Shown one piece after another: positions 1 through 9,745 of a stretch of 64,000 nucleotides of DNA; position 1 is the first letter of the stretch, and each line of letters opens with the position of its first letter. A model generated the notes under the pieces. It was not told the DNA's origin. It was given only the letters and a program-made list of their open reading frames with translations, and made no database searches. The position numbers and the translations under genes are program-made. This DNA comes from Hyphomicrobiaceae bacterium (lineage in GTDB: Bacteria; Pseudomonadota; Alphaproteobacteria; Rhizobiales; Aestuariivirgaceae): NCBI GenBank assembly GCA_900298995.1, contig OMIC01000039.1:186001-250000 (forward strand), read 5' to 3'.

Positions 1-904
1 AGACATCGCGGGCCGCCAGGCCGACCCTGGCGGTCAGGATGCCATTGACCGTTCCCTCACCGAACCGCGCAGAAAGCCTCCCCAGCAGGCCCTTGCCCAC
101 CACATGCTGAATGAGATTGTCCGAGAGGGCGAGGCCTCCGGTGACGGCGAGGTGGCTCAGAACCATGCGGGCAAGCCGAAGCGTGGCCAGTGCTGACGGC
201 CGTCCGCCATAGAGTGTGGCCAGTTCACGGATCATGCGCAGATTTTGCGCGGCAACCAGCAGGATGTCGAGGGCGGCGGTGGGCGCGACCGTGGTGAGGA
301 GCGTGATACGCCGGGCCGCATGGGCGATGATGCGGTGTGCCTCGGCATCGCGCCATGTCACGAGGTGGCGCTCGGCCAGCCGCATGCGTGCCCGGCCATC
401 AAGGATGTCGCTGTCATAGGTGCTGAGATCGCGCAGGCCCAGCTGGGCGTCGGGACGATGGCGGTAGAGCGTCCTGAGATTGGTGACGGCGCGGTTGGCG
501 GCGGGCAGATCGTCCGTGTTCAGGGCATGGGCGGCATCAGCCTGGATGTGGACGATGCGGTTGAGGCGGGCAAGCGCCCAGATCTCGCGGGCAATGATGG
601 CGAAGGCAGCCAGAGCGGCGATGCCAGCAAGGCCCGTTGCCACCCAGCCGAGGAGCGGTGCCCGCGCAAAGTAGTCTTCGATGAGCTGCGTGACGGCGAG
701 GCCGGCCCACATCATCAGCAGGCTGGCAAGTGTTCCGGCCAGCAGCACGCCCCACGGGACCCGGGGTGGCCTCAGTACCGGCGCCGGCGGAACGACGATG
801 GCGCGGTCTTCCTCCGTTTCAGGCTCGAAGCGAAGGGTTGCGAGCTCGACATTGGCGGTGGGCTCGATCACGAAGACCTGCGGCTGGCGTCTCTCACCGC
901 TCAT
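1..904 (-). CDS. YcjF/TIGR01620-like inner-membrane protein (3' end outside window)
   Basis: The frame is open from the ATG at 902-904 to the left edge, so about 301 codons are visible and the C-terminus is missing. A proline-rich hydrophilic N-terminus (about 50 residues) is followed by two strongly hydrophobic segments at about residues 55-75 and 85-105, then a long helical domain, the layout of the DUF697/YcjF family of inner-membrane proteins. Its ATG overlaps the TGA of the YcjX-like gene in an ATGA junction, which implies translational coupling. YcjX-YcjF pairs are common in proteobacteria and are linked to envelope stress; the molecular role is not known. Family call is from architecture plus partner. 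Confidence 0.8.
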   Translation of the reverse strand, partial: MSGERRQPQVFVIEPTANVELATLRFEPETEEDRAIVVPPAPVLRPPRVPWGVLLAGTLASLLMMWAGLAVTQLIEDYFARAPLLGWVATGLAGIAALAAFAIIAREIWALARLNRIVHIQADAAHALNTDDLPAANRAVTNLRTLYRHRPDAQLGLRDLSTYDSDILDGRARMRLAERHLVTWRDAEAHRIIAHAARRITLLTTVAPTAALDILLVAAQNLRMIRELATLYGGRPSALATLRLARMVLSHLAVTGGLALSDNLIQHVVGKGLLGRLSARFGEGTVNGILTARVGLAARDV

Positions 905-2337
905 CTGAATTTGTCTCCCAGCAGGAATTCCATGGAGCGATCAAGTCGGATGTGTGGCCAGGCGCCATCCCTTGCGAGGGGTGGCCGAAACCGCAGAAAT
1001 CTGAGCTTTCCTTCCAGCGACCCATCGCGTGCCTTTTCCGGATCCGCAGGCAGGTCGCCTGGAAACACCGCTGCCTCGGTCAGGCCGTCAAAGCGCGTGT
1101 CCCCCATCCCCTCGCCCGCCAATGGCGTGCCCGCGATGCACTCGAGTGTCTCACCCTTCTGGCGGACACTGGCCTCACGCGTCGCGCGGATGGCGCTGAG
1201 GGCTGCAACATCAATCTCGGCGCCGGCATAGCTTGCCCGCTGCAGTGCATCGGCCACGATGTGCTTCAGGATGTTCTCCAGCCGGTCATGGCTTGCGTGA
1301 TGCAGGAGGTCGGCCTTGGTTGCGGCAAACAGCACCCGTTCGATGCGGCGGCCGAACAGGGCCGAGACCGGCGTGTTGGCGCCCTGTCGGAAGCAGGCCA
1401 GAATTCCGGCGAGTGCCTGCTCGAGGTCCCGGACAGCGGATGTACCGGCATTGAGCGCACTCAGCGCATCGACCAGAATGATTTGCCGGTCAAGCCGTGC
1501 AAAATGATCGAAGAAGAATGGCTTCACGATCGCTGCGACATAGGACTGATAGCGCCGTTCCATCAATGCGCCGAGAGAACCCTTTTCGAACACCTCCTGC
1601 CGTGAAACATCGAGTGGCGCGAAGGCCAGAAGCGGCGAGCCCTTGAATTCGCCTGGCATCAGGAACCTGCCCGGCGGCAGGCTGGACAGGGCGACATCCT
1701 CCGAACGGCAGCGGGCGAGATAGGCGGTGAACACCTCGGCAGCCGTGATCGCGGCGGCTTCGTCGGCAGGCTGCGCGTGATTGAGTGTTGCGAGCAGCCC
1801 GTGCCAGCCGCCCGCATGTCCGAGCCGGGGTTCCAAACGGCTGGCAGCGACGGTCGCGGCCGACCATTCCGCGTAGCTCATGCGCAGCAGCGGCAGATCC
1901 AGCAGCCATTCGCCAGGGTAATCGATGATGTCGATGTGCAGCCGGCCGCTGCCGAGCGTGCGTGCAAGGAAGCCGGAAGGCGCATATTCCGCCGTGACCC
2001 TGAGCTGGCTGATGCTGCTGGTGCTGTCGGGCCAGTGGCGGCCTTCCCCCGAGAGGGCTTTCCTGTGCGTTTCGTATGCAAACCGCGGCAGGGTGTCATC
2101 GGGCTGCGGCTCCAGGTAGCAGCGTGTGATGCGTCCGCTGCTCATGGCTTCGAAGGCTGGAAATCGCCCGCCCTGAAGGAGCGCATTGACGAGGGCGGTG
2201 ATGAAGACCGTCTTTCCGGCGCGCGACAGGCCTGTCACACCGAGCCGGACGGACGGAGTGACGAGTCCGGACGCGAAGTCAGCAAGGCCGCCCGCTGCAA
2301 GGCGCGCACCATCCGCAATGACGGCGAAGCTGGCGAT
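901..2337 (-). CDS. ycjX: YcjX-family P-loop GTPase-like protein (DUF463), start codon unclear
   Basis: The frame holds the YcjX hallmark RLGVTGLSRAGKT, a Walker A motif (G-x4-GKT), followed by the family body to the TGA at 901-903. A conserved YcjX N-terminal stretch (…ADFASGL…VRLGVTGLS) reads in frame upstream of the P-loop, but the only ATG/GTG/TTG in that part is the GTG at 2236-2238, which would start the protein three residues before the P-loop and drop its first beta strand and helix. The frame stays open to a TGA at 2365-2367. A good Shine-Dalgarno (AAGAAGGGGG) lies about 9 nt before an ATC at 2335-2337; I place the end there (478 aa, a normal YcjX length). Followed by the YcjF-like gene with a 4-base overlap. 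Confidence 0.85.
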   Translation of the reverse strand: MASFAVIADGARLAAGGLADFASGLVTPSVRLGVTGLSRAGKTVFITALVNALLQGGRFPAFEAMSSGRITRCYLEPQPDDTLPRFAYETHRKALSGEGRHWPDSTSSISQLRVTAEYAPSGFLARTLGSGRLHIDIIDYPGEWLLDLPLLRMSYAEWSAATVAASRLEPRLGHAGGWHGLLATLNHAQPADEAAAITAAEVFTAYLARCRSEDVALSSLPPGRFLMPGEFKGSPLLAFAPLDVSRQEVFEKGSLGALMERRYQSYVAAIVKPFFFDHFARLDRQIILVDALSALNAGTSAVRDLEQALAGILACFRQGANTPVSALFGRRIERVLFAATKADLLHHASHDRLENILKHIVADALQRASYAGAEIDVAALSAIRATREASVRQKGETLECIAGTPLAGEGMGDTRFDGLTEAAVFPGDLPADPEKARDGSLEGKLRFLRFRPPLARDGAWPHIRLDRSMEFLLGDKFR

Positions 2338-2397
2338 GGTTGCGTCCCCCTTCTTGAACTCTGCTCAGGTGGTGCGCGGATCGTGGCAAAACAAGGC

Positions 2398-2925
2398 TTA
2401 GCTTTCCGCCAGATCTTTTGGACGTATGAAGGCCTCGAGCCGACCGCTGCCGGGCGTGGTCGTCGCCCACTCAGCGCCGGGAAGGGTTATGACTGCCAGT
2501 CCAGCCGTCGGATACTTCTCGGCCATCTGACGCCGCAGGTCCATATCTCCGGAGCCAGATAGCTGCAGTGCCAGTTGCTGGGTCGCGGGGTTGTGGGTCA
2601 CCAGAAGGATTCGTCGCGCGGTCCCCCCTTCGCGTTGCGCCGTCTCGAGCAGGGCTGCGCCGTCGCCGAAGTCATACAGACTTTCGAGGACACGCGTCTC
2701 GACCGCTGGCAAGGTAGGCCTGGCGATCTCCCAGGTCTCTCGGGTGCGCCGGGCGGGCGAGCAGAGGACAAGATCCGGCGGCAGGTCATGTTCCGCAAGA
2801 TACCGGCCCATGCGCTCGGCTGCACTGCGCCCGCGGGCTGCGAGTGGACGCTCGATATCGCGCATGCCTGAGGTGCCGATCTCGGCCTTGGCGTGGCGAA
2901 GGAGGAGAAGCTGGCGGTCCGGCAT
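2398..2925 (-). CDS. sixA: SixA-type phosphohistidine phosphatase (histidine phosphatase superfamily)
   Basis: A 175-aa protein that opens with a beta strand and the RHAK motif at residues 10-13, where His11 is the phospho-acceptor of the histidine phosphatase (RHG) superfamily; further on come the CSPARRTRET segment and a second active-site His in LVTHNPA. Length and motifs fit SixA, which dephosphorylates His-phosphorylated proteins such as phosphotransfer domains; the substrate here cannot be told. The ATG at 2923-2925 has CGGAG a few bases upstream. It lies 32 nt downstream of metAA and about 60 nt upstream of ycjX, so all four leftward genes may share a transcript. Confidence 0.85.
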   Translation of the reverse strand: MPDRQLLLLRHAKAEIGTSGMRDIERPLAARGRSAAERMGRYLAEHDLPPDLVLCSPARRTRETWEIARPTLPAVETRVLESLYDFGDGAALLETAQREGGTARRILLVTHNPATQQLALQLSGSGDMDLRRQMAEKYPTAGLAVITLPGAEWATTTPGSGRLEAFIRPKDLAES

Positions 2926-2957
2926 GCGTGTGCTCCGCTGGAAGACGCCGAACGATC

Positions 2958-3881
2958 TTAACCCGCCCGGCCAATCTCCGAAAGAGCGAACGGCACGGTC
3001 TGATATACCTCGTTGATCCAGTTTCCGAAAAGCAGATGGGCATGGCTGCGCCAGCGATTTTCTGGCGGCAGTTCCGGATCGTTTTTCGGGAAATAGTTCG
3101 CGGGGATCGTGATCGGCTTTCCGGCTGTCCGGTCGCGCCAGTATTCGTCGGCCAGCGATGTGGTGTCATATTCGATGTGGTTGAACATGTAGAGCGTGCG
3201 GTGCCTCGGATCATTGACGAGGCAGAGCCCTGCGTCATCTGACTCCATCAGCACTTCGAGCCCTTCGCCCTGTGGCAGGTCTGCGCGGTGATTTTCAGTC
3301 CAGCGGGACACCGGAACCGAGAAATCATCCGAGAAGCCATGCAGATATTGCGAGTCTGGCCTCAGGTTGCGATGGCGATAGACGCCGAAGAGCTTTTGCT
3401 GCAGCGCATGCTTGGGCACACCGTAAAAGTGATAGAGCGCCGCTTGTGCGCCCCAGCAGACGCAGAAGGTGGAGTGCACGTTGGTCTGCGTCCAGTCGAA
3501 GATGCGCTTCAGTTCCGGCCAGTAGGTCACCTGTTCGAACTCGAGCAGTTCGACCGGCGCGCCGGTCACGATCAGGCCATCGAACTTGCGGCTCTTCACA
3601 TCCTCCCAATCCTCATAAAAGGACAGCATGTGTTCGGCGGAGGTGTTCTTCGGCGTGTGACTGGTGATCTTGATGAGCGTCAACTCAACCTGCAGCGGTG
3701 TGGCGCCGATCAGACGGGCAAATTGCGTTTCTGTCTTGACCTTGTTCGGCATCAGGTTGAGGAGGCCGATCTGCAGCGGACGAATGTCCTGGCGGGCAGC
3801 CGTGGCTTCGGTCATCACCTTGACGCCCTCGGTTTCGAGCGTGTGGCGTGCGGGAAGGTCGTTTGGAATGCGGATGGGCAT
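2958..3881 (-). CDS. metAA: Homoserine O-acetyltransferase, MetA type
   Basis: Activates homoserine by acylation in the first committed step of methionine synthesis. The 307-aa protein matches MetA along its length, with the catalytic Cys at residue 142 in [12 protein letters not shown] and the downstream His in FNHIEYD. Residue 111 (GAPVELLEF) is Glu; in the MetA family Gly at this place goes with succinyl-CoA and Glu with acetyl-CoA, so the acetyl-CoA reaction is predicted. The gene follows a P-loop NTPase gene by only 12 nt, so it has no room for its own leader. No SAM-II riboswitch, common before alphaproteobacterial metA genes, is visible. Confidence 0.93.
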   Translation of the reverse strand: MPIRIPNDLPARHTLETEGVKVMTEATAARQDIRPLQIGLLNLMPNKVKTETQFARLIGATPLQVELTLIKITSHTPKNTSAEHMLSFYEDWEDVKSRKFDGLIVTGAPVELLEFEQVTYWPELKRIFDWTQTNVHSTFCVCWGAQAALYHFYGVPKHALQQKLFGVYRHRNLRPDSQYLHGFSDDFSVPVSRWTENHRADLPQGEGLEVLMESDDAGLCLVNDPRHRTLYMFNHIEYDTTSLADEYWRDRTAGKPITIPANYFPKNDPELPPENRWRSHAHLLFGNWINEVYQTVPFALSEIGRAG

Positions 3882-3893
3882 GGAATCTGGTGC

Positions 3894-4757
3894 TTATCTT
3901 GATTGGTCGATCGTCGCTGCGACGAGGGCGGTGAAGTCTTCCTCCGACTGGACGGAGGGCACGTCACGCATTCGAACCGTATAGCCAAAATTATCGGCGA
4001 TCGCCTTGTAGAGTGGAATGCGATGGTGAAGAAGTTGTTCGAAGCCCCAGACAGCAAAGCCATCGGGGTCCACGTCGTCATCGCGAGAGATGCCGTTTAG
4101 CGCCTTGTATTCCGTCCATTTCTGGTCGAGGAACTGTGGCTGGTAATACATGGGCTTCGGCGCCTTGCGGAACCGGTCGACAAGCATGCGGGTATGCTCG
4201 GGCGTTCCTTCGATGAACAGGAGAAGCGTGTTCTCGGCAAGGGAGGTCAGGACAGGGTCGAGGGGATTATCCGGATTGACCACCTCGCAGAGAGAACCGC
4301 CAGAGTCGCAGACAAAATTTTCGTATCGGTAGATGTCGTGAGCCTTGCCGATGAAGGACGAGACATCGAGCAGCGCGGCGATCTCCGCCTCCCTGTGCTC
4401 ATGCTGACGCTTCTTGTATTCAGCGAAGGATATGCCGCCCTTGTCCGGATTGCCGGGCTTTCCGAGATAGGTCGACAGGGGCTTCAGGTGATCGAACGTG
4501 ATGTTGGACTGGATGTGGATCGAGTCTGACAGCAGGAGATCCCGCAGGAAGGGAACCCGCATGGCCTCGCGCTTGAAGTTGTCGACAATGTGCTCGCCCA
4601 TGTAGCGGGTGCCGATGCGGTAATCGACCGAGTAATGATACCAGCCTGATTCCTGCAGGAGGCCGGACAAGGTCGTCTTGCCCACGCCGGACATGCCGAA
4701 TATGGTGACGGCCTTGTGCGGCCTGCTGGCGAAGTCCTTGCCCGATGTAAAGCGCAT
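3894..4757 (-). CDS. P-loop ATPase of unknown function upstream of metAA
   Basis: A 287-aa protein with a textbook Walker A (GMSGVGKTT, residues 21-29) after a short beta strand (AVTIF). Later segments include a YENFVCDSGGSLCE stretch and LLLFIEGTPEH, resembling nucleoside-kinase-like P-loop folds, but I recognise no named family. The start is the ATG at 4755-4757: longer in-frame extensions run into sequence antisense to the divergent flavoprotein gene. It ends 12 nt before metAA, so the two are almost certainly cotranscribed, which hints at a link to sulfur amino-acid metabolism. That link is inference from position only. Confidence 0.85.
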   Translation of the reverse strand: MRFTSGKDFASRPHKAVTIFGMSGVGKTTLSGLLQESGWYHYSVDYRIGTRYMGEHIVDNFKREAMRVPFLRDLLLSDSIHIQSNITFDHLKPLSTYLGKPGNPDKGGISFAEYKKRQHEHREAEIAALLDVSSFIGKAHDIYRYENFVCDSGGSLCEVVNPDNPLDPVLTSLAENTLLLFIEGTPEHTRMLVDRFRKAPKPMYYQPQFLDQKWTEYKALNGISRDDDVDPDGFAVWGFEQLLHHRIPLYKAIADNFGYTVRMRDVPSVQSEEDFTALVAATIDQSR

Positions 4758-4817
4758 GATGGCGTTCCATAGCGGAAGGCGTGGGGCGGCGGCAACTGGG
4801 ACGATTCGGGGTGGAAC

Positions 4818-6090
4818 ATGATCGGCACCGACCACTCTGGCGGGACCTGGTACGAGGCGACGGCGGGTCGCGGGGCTGCGCGTTCCAGCCTGCGCGGGGA
4901 GCGGCAGGCAGAGGTCTGTGTGATCGGCGGGGGGCTGGCGGGGCTCACCACCGCCCTGGAACTCGCCCGGGCTGGGGTTTCCGTGCTCCTGCTGGAGGCC
5001 CGGCGTCTGGCCTGGGGGGCGTCCGGCCGGAATGGCGGCTTCGTATCCAACGGCTTTGCCGAGTCTATGGACAATGTGGCGGCCCGGGTCGGGCTCGATG
5101 CGGCGCGGGCGCTGTACAGGCTTTCCCGGCAGGGAACGGACTACGTGCGCCGCGAGATCGCTGCCACAGACCCTGCAATCAGGATGGGGGATGGCTGGCT
5201 GGGCTGCCTGCGCCATTCCGATCCTGTCGGTAAGCGGGCCTCCGTTGACGCCATGGCTCGCGACTATGGTGAGAAGTTGCAGTTCCTTGATGTGGCCGAG
5301 ACGCGGGCTCTGGTCGCCTCACGCCGCTACTATCAATCCTCTTTCGATCCTACGGCGTTTCACGTTCATCCCCTGCGCTATGCACTGATGATTGCCGCCA
5401 GGGCCGAGGCGGCGGGAGGAGGCATTTTCGAGGATTCGCCGGTCATGGCGGTCGAGCGCGAGGGCAGCGCATTCCTTGTGCGGACGGCGGAGGGCCGGGT
5501 GCGGGTCCGGCACGTAGTCTATTGCGTGTCTTCGCTCGATCGCAAGCTGCACCGCCAGACAGGGCGCGCGGTTCTGCCCGTCGCGACTTACATTGCAGTG
5601 ACGCGGCCGCTCGAACAGCATGTGATCCGTACACGGAGTGCCGTGTCGGATTCCCGTCGGGCCGGCAATTACTATCGGCTCATTGACGACGGCAGGCTCC
5701 TGTGGGGAGGCGCCATCACGACGCGCCTGTCGGAGCCGGGTCTTCTTGCGGCGCGCATGAAGTCCGACATGGTCTCGGTCTTTCCCGAGCTTGGCGATCC
5801 GCAGATTGACCATGCCTGGGCCGGACTCATGGGCTATGCCCGCCACTTCATGCCGCTCATCGGCTCGGACGGGCAGGGGCAATGGTGGGCGACGGCATTT
5901 GGCGGGCATGGCATGAACACGACCGCCATGGGTGGCATGCTCGTGGCCCGGGCCATAGCGGCACACGACGATGAATATCTCCGCTTCGCGCCCTATGCGC
6001 CCGTGGGGGCCGGCGGGCCTTTTGGCCGCGCGGCCGTGCAGGCCTCCTACTGGTACATGCAGCTGCGCGACCGACTCGATGAGCGGCGCG

Positions 6091-6107
<17 letters not shown>
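4818..6107 (+). CDS. FAD-dependent oxidoreductase, PuuB/DadA-like (DAO family)
   Basis: The N-terminus carries the dinucleotide-binding fingerprint VIGGGLAGL at residues 35-43, followed by LLEARRLAWGASGRNGGF, typical of the D-amino-acid-oxidase superfamily branch that includes gamma-glutamylputrescine oxidase. Near the C-terminus ATAFGGHGMNTTAMGG closes the FAD site. The 429-aa length is normal. Likely oxidises an amine or amino acid using FAD; the substrate is not determined by the sequence. It starts 60 nt from the divergent ATPase-metAA operon, so the two share a promoter region, and its 3' end overlaps the convergent MoxR gene by 17 nt. Confidence 0.85.
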
Positions 6108-6927
<820 letters not shown>

Positions 6928-7124
6928 CCCGAAGCTCCCCATCGCATCCCGCGCGTGCCTTTGTGGCATTCCGGCGGCGTTCTGGCAAATGTCAGAAATC
7001 TGTCACCGAATCATGATGATAGCGGGTCTGTGGACAGGGCCGTCGGTGGCCGCGGCGGCTATTGTGGAAGCCGGGGGCTGCCGCTATAAGCGCGCGCGAG
7101 CGGGAGACGATCAGAGAGTACAAT

Positions 7125-7541
7125 ATGGCCGTTGCAGTCGACCACACCTACAAGCCCAGTGACCACGAACCGTTCATGAATGAGCGGCAGCGCGAGTATT
7201 TTCGGTTGAAGCTCCTGGCCTGGAAGGACGACATCCTGAAGGAGAGCAAGGAGACCATCGCGCATCTGCAGGACGAGAATCACGTCCTGCCCGACCTCGC
7301 CGATCGCGCCTCCTCCGAAACCGATCGCTCGCTCGAGCTTCGCACCCGCGATCGCCAGCGCAAGCTCATCTCCAAGATCGATGCCGCCCTCAAGCGGATT
7401 GAGGACGGCTCCTACGGATATTGCGAGGAGACGGGCGAACCGATCAGCCTGAAGCGGCTCGATGCCCGGCCGATCGCAACGCTGTCGATCGAGGCGCAGG
7501 AGCGCCATGAGCGTCGCGAGCGCGTCTATCGCGACGACTGA
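7125..7541 (+). CDS. dksA: RNA polymerase-binding transcription factor DksA
   Basis: A 138-aa protein with the DksA coiled-coil (about residues 20-90) and the C-terminal block GSYGYCEETGEPISLKRL followed by RERVY. DksA enters the RNA polymerase secondary channel and with ppGpp tunes rRNA and amino-acid promoters. Only one Cys (residue 100) of the zinc-finger set remains, as in many alphaproteobacterial DksA proteins, so the globular domain probably folds without zinc. Start is the ATG at 7125-7127, giving MAVAVDHTY; an upstream in-frame extension has no family similarity. Monocistronic, with a non-overlapping small secreted protein gene 60 nt downstream. Confidence 0.93.
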   Translation: MAVAVDHTYKPSDHEPFMNERQREYFRLKLLAWKDDILKESKETIAHLQDENHVLPDLADRASSETDRSLELRTRDRQRKLISKIDAALKRIEDGSYGYCEETGEPISLKRLDARPIATLSIEAQERHERRERVYRDD

Positions 7542-7601
7542 CTATCGAAGTCAACCTTATCCATCCCGTTCCTGCGTCATTAACTCCCAAGGAGACCGTT
7601 C

Positions 7602-7874
7602 ATGCGCCTGTTCGCCGCCGTCATTCTTGCTGCAATCGTTAGCTCGCCCGCCCTTGCCGGACAGTCGGAGGCGCAGAGCTGCGCGGCCGGTCTCGATGCC
7701 AATGGCCAGCTGATTTTCAATGCGGCCCTGCCGCAGATCTCACCCTCGGCTGATCTCAGGGGTGTTCTCACGACTGCGACAAAGTCGCTGGTTGAGTCCG
7801 GCCAGGTGGCGCGCAGCAACGCCCGGCCTGCGGCCATGGCCGCCGCCGAATGCCTCAAGCTTGCGATGCAGTGA
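7602..7874 (+). CDS. Small secreted protein of unknown function
   Basis: A 90-aa protein with a clear Sec signal peptide: basic start, hydrophobic core and an SPALAG cleavage region at about residues 15-20. The mature part is about 70 residues with two Cys (in QSCAAGLD and AECLKLAM), which could form a disulfide in the periplasm. A Shine-Dalgarno (AAGGAGA) sits about 7 nt before the ATG at 7602. I recognise no named domain. It lies between dksA and the convergent adenine deaminase gene. The gene is likely real because of signal peptide, ribosome site and coding-like composition; the function is unknown. Confidence 0.7.
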   Translation: MRLFAAVILAAIVSSPALAGQSEAQSCAAGLDANGQLIFNAALPQISPSADLRGVLTTATKSLVESGQVARSNARPAAMAAAECLKLAMQ

Positions 7875-7901
7875 CTGCAGCTGTTGACGCGCGGGTGGGC
7901 C

Positions 7902-9695
7902 TCAGACGAAGAGGTCCACCTTCTCGAACGTCCGGACATCGACAAGGCCCATGTCCGATATGCGCAGTTCCGGAATGACGACAAGCGCCAGCAGTGAGTG
8001 CTGCATGTAGGCGTTGTTGAGGGTGCAGCCGCAGGACTTCATGGCCTCGACAAGCGCACCGGCCTTGGCGGCGACGAGTTCCGCCCGTTCATCCGACATC
8101 AGCCCGGCGATTGGCAGTTCGACCAGGGCAAGCTGCCGGCCCTTGCTGACCACGACCGCGCCGCCGCCGGCCTTGCGCAATATGTTGGCCGCCATCGCCA
8201 TGTCCTGACGGTTGGTGCCAACCACGATCATGTGGTGACTGTCATGGGCGACCGTCGAGGCAACGGCGCAGTCCACATTGTATCCGAAGCCCGATACAAA
8301 GGCGTTGGTCACGCCGCCCGTCGCGCGGTGGCGCTCGACCACCGCAATCTGGCACACGCCGGACTGTACCCCCACATCGACGAGGCCTGATGCCACCTTC
8401 AGCCGCTTTTCCAGCGCGCGGGTGGGAGCCTGGTTCTCGATGACGCCGATCACCCGTGCGGTGACCTCATTGGCGCCCTTCGGAGCGGCGATGGCGAAAT
8501 CCTCGGCCGTCAGGTCCCGCTTCATGTTCACGGTGTTCTTGGCGGACGGGGGATAGGTAAAGGCCGGAATGTCCGCCGTGAGGCGCCCGGCCTCGGCGAG
8601 CACCGTTCCGCGGGCGATGACGAGGTCGATGGGCAGGGTCACGAGATCGGGCGTCAGGATGAGGTCGGCGCGGCGGCCCGGCGTGATCGACCCCAGTTCG
8701 CGCTCCAGCCCGAAATGCTGCGCGGTATTCAGGCTTGCCATCTGGATCGCGGTGATCGGCTTCAGCCCCTGTGCAATGGCATGGCGCACGACCCGGTTCA
8801 TGTGGCCATCATTGACCAGCGTGCCTGAATGCGAGTCATCCGTACACAGAATGAAATTGCGGGAATCGAGTCCGTCTTCTGTCACGGCCTCGATCTGGGC
8901 GGCCACGTCGTACCAGGCCGATCCCAGCCTCAGCATGGCGCGCATGCCCTGGCGTACACGGGCGATGGCATCCTCGCGCCGCGTTCCCTCATGGTCGTCT
9001 GCGGGCCCGCCGGCAGCATAGGCGTGAAAGGCGGGGCCCAGATCGGGTGAGGCGTAGTGTCCACCCACAGTCTTGCCTGCCTTCTGCGTGGCGGCGATTT
9101 CGGCAAGCATCTTGGCGTCACCGCTGATGACGCCGGGGAAATTCATCATCTCGCCAAGTCCGATGATGTTGGGCCACGTCATGGCCTCCCGCACATCATC
9201 GGGGCCCAGTTCGGCGCCTGCGTTCTCGAGGCCGGGCGCGCTCGGCACGCAGGATGGCATCTGCACGAAGACATTCACCGGAAGCCCCATGGCCTCGTCA
9301 TGCATGAGACGGACGCCGGACAGGCCCAGCACGTTGGCGATCTCGTGTGGGTCGATGAACATCGAGGTCGTGCCATGCGGGATCACCGCGCGCGCAAACT
9401 CCGTGACCGTCACCATGCCGCTTTCGACATGCATGTGCGCATCGCACAGGCCGGGCACCATGTAGCGGCCCTCCGCGGCAATAACCGTCGTGCCGGGGCC
9501 AATGGCATGTGAGGCATCCGGCCCCACATAGGCGAAGCGGCCTGCCGTGATGGCGATGTCGGTCCCGGCGATGATCTCGCCCGAGTGGACGTTCACCCAG
9601 CGGCCGTTGCGGATCACCATCTCGGCCTTGCGCCGGCCCATGGCCGTGTCGATCAGGAGGTGCGCTGTGTCGGACCAGCTCTTCAGTGTCGTCAT
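7902..9695 (-). CDS. ade: Adenine deaminase
   Basis: A 597-aa amidohydrolase converting adenine to hypoxanthine in purine salvage. It carries the metal-binding motif of the superfamily (CDAHMHVESGM), the downstream CTDDSHSG segment and the C-terminal half typical of bacterial Ade rather than the eukaryotic adenosine-deaminase type. Start is the ATG at 9693-9695 (MTTLKSW), because GAGGAG lies 6 nt upstream; a start six codons earlier has no ribosome site. The 3' end converges on the small secreted protein gene. The neighbouring leftward hisN-like gene is 50 nt upstream and could be cotranscribed. Confidence 0.93.
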   Translation of the reverse strand: MTTLKSWSDTAHLLIDTAMGRRKAEMVIRNGRWVNVHSGEIIAGTDIAITAGRFAYVGPDASHAIGPGTTVIAAEGRYMVPGLCDAHMHVESGMVTVTEFARAVIPHGTTSMFIDPHEIANVLGLSGVRLMHDEAMGLPVNVFVQMPSCVPSAPGLENAGAELGPDDVREAMTWPNIIGLGEMMNFPGVISGDAKMLAEIAATQKAGKTVGGHYASPDLGPAFHAYAAGGPADDHEGTRREDAIARVRQGMRAMLRLGSAWYDVAAQIEAVTEDGLDSRNFILCTDDSHSGTLVNDGHMNRVVRHAIAQGLKPITAIQMASLNTAQHFGLERELGSITPGRRADLILTPDLVTLPIDLVIARGTVLAEAGRLTADIPAFTYPPSAKNTVNMKRDLTAEDFAIAAPKGANEVTARVIGVIENQAPTRALEKRLKVASGLVDVGVQSGVCQIAVVERHRATGGVTNAFVSGFGYNVDCAVASTVAHDSHHMIVVGTNRQDMAMAANILRKAGGGAVVVSKGRQLALVELPIAGLMSDERAELVAAKAGALVEAMKSCGCTLNNAYMQHSLLALVVIPELRISDMGLVDVRTFEKVDLFV

Positions 9696-9745
9696 CGGGA
9701 ACTCCTCAGACATTCGCCATTACAGCGACGGGCGCACGGGTGCAA

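Noticed and set aside
4758-4817. SAM-II riboswitch upstream of the metAA operon
   Set aside because: Only 60 nt separate the divergent starts, and no SAM-II-like pseudoknot is visible there or in the 12-nt ATPase-metAA gap.
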